DNA from: Acanthopleura granulata
Taxonomy: Eukaryota; Mollusca; Polyplacophora; Chitonida; Chitonidae
Direction of reading: 5' to 3'
NCBI GenBank assembly: GCA_016165875.1
Contig: JABBOT010000005.1
Span: 21,846,520 to 21,910,519 of the forward strand
DNA length: 64,000 nucleotides
Part shown: positions 60,701 through 64,000 of the stretch, one piece after another
How the letters are laid out: every line of letters begins with the position of its first letter
Numbering within the stretch: position 1 is the first letter of the stretch
The notes under the pieces: model-generated
What the model saw: only the letters and a program-made list of their open reading frames with translations
The model's database searches: none
What the model was told of the DNA's origin: nothing
Program-made: the position numbers and the translations under genes

Positions 60701-63221
60701 TCATACCAAACAACAAGGAGAATTACAAAGCCCACTTAAAATTTCAAAAATTCTGCTGCTCAGTACTGAATGAAAAATCTTTGAAAAAAAAAAAGACATT
60801 GAAACAGTTTAGGATAAGTTTTATATGTTAAAAAACATACACCAAGAAAGGAGATACTAGAATGAAACCTGCTTAACAGAAGCCCGTAATGTGTACAGAA
60901 CTAAGAAATGTAATGTTGTTAGATTTACTTACTTGGCTACCATCTTAGCACCCTCTACAGATTGAGTCTCTCTGACAATTTGCACAGCCTCTTCAGGGTT
61001 TTGTAGGAAATCCAAGTTAATCCTATAATACAACATAATATTTCTCCCTCTTAAACTTTTTTCACGCAGAGAAGTACATGTATTCCCAAAATTTTCACAA
61101 CAAAAAAAAATTACAGAAAAAAATCATAATCAGATTTCTTGATATTTGTGAAATTTCGGCCTTTCATGCACTACTTACGTATTTATTTTACTGGTGTTTA
61201 ATGCTGTACTCAAAAAATTTTTGTTTACTTATTAATATGATTGGTGTCCAATGCCTTACTAAATAATTTTTTAACACAATCTGGGTGGAGGAAACCAGAA
61301 GACCTTGTTTAATGATAACAACAAAGTACAGTCAAAAAATTTCCGTTGAAAATCAAACTAAATACCAGACAACTGCAACTGTTGTTAACCAGACAGCTGC
61401 AACTGTTGTTAACCAGACGGCTGCAACTGTTGTTAACCATGTTAAGTCCATGGAATCCTGTCCACAGTTTCCACAATAACAATACTAAGGCACTGTGTTT
61501 TTGGCACTGCATGACTATTTAACACCAGTGTTTTGTGACACACGTGTGGGACCTATCATTTATTACTTAGACACAGAATTTTGGAACTTACGTAGACACA
61601 CGTTCCAACCAGCTACATGTGCTTCACCTGATCACATGGTACCTCTCCTTGGTTTTCCGGTATGCACAACTAAGTACAACCAGTACTTTGGGACCTACAC
61701 ACATACATGTTTGCTACACGGACACACGTTTGTGACACAGACACACATGTTCCAGCCAGCTACTTCACCTGATGACATGGTCCCACTCCTTGGCTTTCTT
61801 GTACGCCTCAGCAGCGTCTTTAAACTTCCCATCAGCCTCCTTGGCTTTGGCGTACTGAGCAAAGATTTTAGGCGACGTGATCTGTGGCAGAAGCTCACCC
61901 ACTTTGTTCCTTGTTTGGGAGAACAAAAACAGAGATTTATTATTTGTGCTTTTATTTGATTGTTGTTTAACGCTTTGCTCAGAAATTTTCACTCATACCA
62001 TATAGTCAGTTTTATGGCTGGTAACCAGAGTGTCCTGGGTTAAACACTTAGCTTTGACAAGTTATTCAAATAGATACGATTTCCTACACTCATACATCAA
62101 GACCAACAAAAATACTGGCCCACGTGAGACTTGAACTCAGACCTCAAGGTGTCTAACCCCACCACTCTACCAAATGGGCTACCAAGCCAGATGGGAACAG
62201 TTTGCTTGTTGCAAACATCGGAATGCGAAAATTCTCCCACCTCATGGAATCAACACATTAACATCCTAACATTAATATCAGTAACTTGATGAACATCCCT
62301 TCATAAAGCCGCAGCTTGCAGAACTAGGTAAAGCTATTTCCTTCAGTGAAAGCACCATCATGATCACATGGGAGTACATTTGTACGTACACGTATTTACC
62401 AACAGGGGAACAGGTATTTAACAATTTTTTCTTTCACAGAAATAAAAAATGTTGGTACTGAATATGTCAAAGCCATTTGGTAAATAACAGCACAGAAAAC
62501 AGGTATAAAACTACAAGAGTACCCAGACTTACCAGTTTTTACTGCGGATGTACACTGAAGCAGCCTTATCGTAATAGCCTCCTTGTTCATACAACAATGC
62601 TGCCTCAGACCATTGCTAAGGAAACAAAAAGAACCAACATTCAACCTACTCGTAATCAGAATATAAAATGTTCACATTCACTGCATTTGTGAGAAAATTT
62701 GGGAGGTTTCTTGTCCAAGAGGTTCAGCTGTTCAATTTCTTTTTAAAAAAACCTTTACTCAGGAAGACACAATAGTGTATACAAACCCTCCTATTTTGCC
62801 CTATTTCCTCAACCTCTTTGCGTGTGACAGAGCAACTTTCAGCGCAATTTATGCATGGTTTAATTTGATTTTGGCCAGTTCCAAGGCTTCATGAAAAGAA
62901 TAATTTTATCAGTCAACACAGAACAATGCCTTCAGAATATGCTTGAATAAACACCTTACAAACGTGCAAAAAGGTTGAAAAATTACAGAACCACAACATC
63001 TGGAGCGGAACATTTTAAGTTACTGAAACATATTTGGTTTCCCCTCTTTTTATAAAAACAAAAAGTGAACTTGAAACTTGACTGTATCTAAAATTAACAA
63101 CTACAACAGCTTTGAATTATAAACGATTGCATCTGTGTATTTTACCTTCATGCCTTCCAGAATCTGAGCACATTCCTTCTTCAAGATACGGCTGGGCATT
63201 TGGCTGGCCATGGCAACTCCT
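51724..63221 (-). CDS. WDR19: WDR19 / IFT144, C-terminal 512 residues (partial)
   Basis: Fourteen exons on - join in phase: 63146-63221, 62533-62615, 61769-61909, 60933-61022, 60448-60572, 59750-59859, 59189-59332, 57477-57573, 56875-56999, 54987-55068, 54513-54663, 53302-53425, 52173-52249 and 51724-51838 (TGA). Landmarks include [103 protein letters not shown] and a Cys-rich C-terminus with CPCC, CPEC, CPNC and CPMC pairs. These match the TPR-like helical half and zinc-binding end of vertebrate WDR19 nearly residue by residue. WDR19 is a core subunit of IFT-A, which drives retrograde transport and membrane-protein import in cilia. The N-terminal WD40 propellers lie beyond 64000. Three of its introns hold decayed copies of the preceding exon's end. 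Confidence 0.96.
53697..54300. mobile_element. Long fold-back element in a WDR19 intron
   Basis: The left arm (53697-53945) and right arm (54060-54300) are inverted complements over about 240 bp. For example GGTGGGTATTTGGGACCACC at 53848 pairs with GGTGGTCCCAAATACCCATC near 54140, and TTAAGGAGAAAA pairs with CTTTTCTCCTGAAG. No coding sequence lies in the 110-bp centre. It is a MITE or fold-back transposon of unknown superfamily between the exons at 53302 and 54513. Confidence 0.85.
55132..55395. repeat. 130-bp tandem duplication in a WDR19 intron
   Basis: Two copies begin GTAAGCACATTA at 55132 and 55262. They share CACTGAGTGGC, CCACTAGCA, CAGTCCACAACGATTCCACT, ATCCTCCA and GCCTGCAGTGTCTTG. 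About 85 percent looks identical by eye. Confidence 0.85.
56145..56860 (-). repeat. Decayed copies of a WDR19 exon end and splice donor
   Basis: The exon 56875-56999 ends, read on +, with GTACCTTGACGAGTATGTAA then CTGTGTAAGATCAT. Similar strings occur near 56148, 56197, 56261, 56337 and 56811, with spacings of about 50 to 75 bp between neighbours in the two clusters. The copies include intron sequence (CAGATTAAAAACATCTG near 56312, and GCTGAAAACATCTG near 56845), so the repeated unit spans the exon-intron boundary. Confidence 0.75.
57749..57864. mobile_element. Fold-back MITE (TTTCATGAAGC family)
   Basis: CCCAGTTTCATGAAGTGCAT on the left and AAGTGCACTTCATGAAACAGG on the right are inverted complements, with CACTTAGCTAAGTG inside. 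It lies in a WDR19 intron directly before a SINE. Confidence 0.8.
57877..58116 (+). mobile_element. SINE, near full length
   Basis: The copy starts with a G run, then CTCCGTGGCTCAGTCGGTTA (A-box-like), GCTGTGAGTTCAAGACC (B-box-like), CAGCAACCTGCGCGTGGTC, CCACCATAATGC and a tail in AAATAAATAAA. It lies in a WDR19 intron on the opposite strand to the gene. Confidence 0.85.
58668..58709 (-). other. Candidate 42-nt alternative exon of WDR19
   Basis: On - a CTAAT branch-point-like site and CACCTCTAG acceptor precede 14 open codons ([14 protein letters not shown]), ending at AAA|gtacaag. It lies between the exons at 59189 and 57477, which meet in phase 0, so inclusion would keep the frame. The peptide has no counterpart that I recognise in WDR19. 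Confidence 0.35.
59061..59179 (-). pseudogene. Partial duplicate of WDR19 exon 59189-59332 with its donor
   Basis: The sequence repeats 59180-59298 with a period of 119 bp. Shared words include TTACCTTAGGCATGCCATCT, CCCATGAGGAAGTCCACCAG and CTGTCTGGTCAGCTGG. Read on -, the copy keeps an open frame ([19 protein letters not shown]) with a 12-nt in-frame deletion relative to the real exon. It keeps the donor gtaagacacc but has lost the exon start and acceptor. It is in the intron immediately downstream of the real exon. Confidence 0.9.
60046..60092. repeat. 15-bp tandem repeat
   Basis: Three copies of AAAACCTCTTAATGT are nearly perfect, within a WDR19 intron. Confidence 0.85.
61367..61440. repeat. 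24-bp tandem repeat
   Basis: Three copies of CTGCAACTGTTGTTAACCAG plus ACAG or similar, in a WDR19 intron. Any coding appearance comes from the 24-bp period. Confidence 0.85.
61597..61665 (-). repeat. Decayed copy of the end of WDR19 exon 61769-61909
   Basis: ACACGTTCCAACCAGCTACA, CTTCACCTGATCACATGG and CTCCTTGG repeat 61743-61810 (ACATGTTCCAGCCAGCTACT, CTTCACCTGATGACATGG, CTCCTTGG). The period is about 141 bp. Half of the copied segment is exon and half is intron, including the gtgaag donor. It lies in the intron downstream of the real exon. Confidence 0.8.
61945..62187 (-). mobile_element. tRNA-headed SINE, second family
   Basis: Read on -, it starts GGTAGCCCATTTGGTAGAGT (A-box-like), then GAGGTCTGAGTTCAAGTCTC (B-box-like). 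It has its own body with CTGTCAAAGC-like words and GGACACTCTGGTTACCAGCC. It ends in GTGAAAATTTCTGAGCAAAG, CGTTAAACAACAATC and AAATAAA. The head and body differ from the major SINE but the tail is related. Confidence 0.65.
62798..62994 (-). repeat. Dispersed 200-bp repeat, copy 3 (inverted)
   Basis: The complement reads TTTTTCAACCTTTTTGCACG, TTTGTAAGGTGTTTATTCAA, GATAAAATTATTC and CCAAAATCAAATT, as in the copies at 9440 and 49505. It lies in a WDR19 intron. Confidence 0.7.
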
Positions 63222-63299
63222 CTGGATATAACAAGCAATTACATGTAAGAAGGTTAAATACATTGACATATCAATTATAAATTAAAGCTGTTATCTAAC

Positions 63300-64000
63300 A
63301 GCGTTGCCGGGGTCCATGCCATTATGTAATTACCATTTCTGGTAGTCTGATGTAAACTTCATGACAACAAAATGAAGAAAACAAAGCGATAAAATTGAAA
63401 AGGAATACACTGGATTTGAACCTGAGACTGCTATGTATTGTACACAATGGGCCTCGTACTACAGACTGCAGACAAGACAGCTTTGATCTCTTGCTCACAG
63501 CCGATAACAAAAGACAGAGGGGTTATATTGTTGCAACATTTACTCCTGTTTCCACAGTAAACTGTGGTGACTGGTTTCATATGTCAACCCCTATTAATAA
63601 ATTAATGTCAGGGACAGCAATCCTGGAGTTTGGCCGTGCATGACAAAATTGAAAATAAAGTGGACTTGAATTTTAAAGAGCCCATGTATCATATACATAA
63701 GCTCAAGTACTTTAGACCACCACACACAAAATGCAGTTTTGATCTTTGGTTCACAGCCAATACAGAAAGACAGAAAGAATATATGGTCCTAAGGATCAGA
63801 GGCACTTTCATGACACAGGCTGGAGTGATTACAGCTAAAACAGTTTCCTATCATGTGACCTCTAAATGGGGTGAAATTTTGCTTTTTCCCAATTTGTATA
63901 GTACATCTCTAGCCCTTTGCACTCTATAATTTTCAGCCTTACAGCATAACAGTTTTCTATAACATGACCTCCAACTATGGGGAAAATTGCATTTTTTGAA
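63300..64000 (-). other. WDR19 intron, upstream exons beyond the window
   Basis: No exon was identified here. The stretch contains two loosely similar blocks (about 63415-63540 and 63655-63800), each with TTTGATCT followed by TCACAGCC and AAAGACAGA. One includes GATTTGAACCTGAGAC, the complement of a tRNA B-box-like sequence. They are probably old retroposon fragments. Confidence 0.4.

Noticed and set aside
1..64000. CRISPR arrays, bacterial operons, rRNA or functional tRNA genes
   Set aside because: None seen. The tandem arrays are minisatellites without spacers, and the tRNA-like sequences are SINE heads. The genome is eukaryotic.

Overview
The window is animal nuclear DNA: AT-rich, split genes with GT-AG introns, many short interspersed repeats and no bacterial-type operons. 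Repeated tRNA-headed SINEs ending in a shared A/T-rich tail (AATAAATAAATA type) and the ortholog set point to a marine invertebrate, probably a lophotrochozoan such as a mollusc or brachiopod. The species is inferred from repeat style only.

Four protein genes could be assembled exon by exon, with splice phases that agree throughout. (1) A TRMT9B-like tRNA methyltransferase lies on + at 15966-19963 (4 coding exons, 774 aa). (2) A FAM47E-like protein lies on - at 34570-41797 (9 exons, 446 aa). (3) A small PUB-domain protein lies on + at 42186-47867 (9 exons, 205 aa). It starts 388 bp from the FAM47E start, so the two share a head-to-head promoter. (4) The C-terminal 512 residues of WDR19/IFT144, an IFT-A subunit of cilia, lie on - at 51724-63221 (14 exons in the window; the gene continues past 64000). 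The PUB gene and WDR19 converge. FAM47E, the PUB gene and WDR19 are adjacent, but there is no evidence that they work together.

The rest is introns and intergenic DNA rich in repeats. 1-15900 holds a probable promoter near 1.4 kb, SINEs, a 24-bp minisatellite (11.25-11.65 kb) and one copy of a 640-bp dispersed repeat. 20-25 kb is gene-poor and holds a 62-bp satellite block. 25.4-26.5 kb is CpG-rich and promoter-like, with a possible minus-strand first exon. 28.2-31.5 kb is a decayed pogo/Tigger DNA transposon. 31.5-34.5 kb is SINE debris. Introns of the PUB gene, TRMT9B and WDR19 carry several fold-back (MITE-like) elements.

The most unusual signal is in WDR19. Three of its exons are each followed, inside the next intron, by one or more decayed copies of their own exon end plus the splice donor. 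One of the same introns also holds a well-formed 42-nt in-phase candidate cassette exon, and another intron carries a 610-bp palindromic element.
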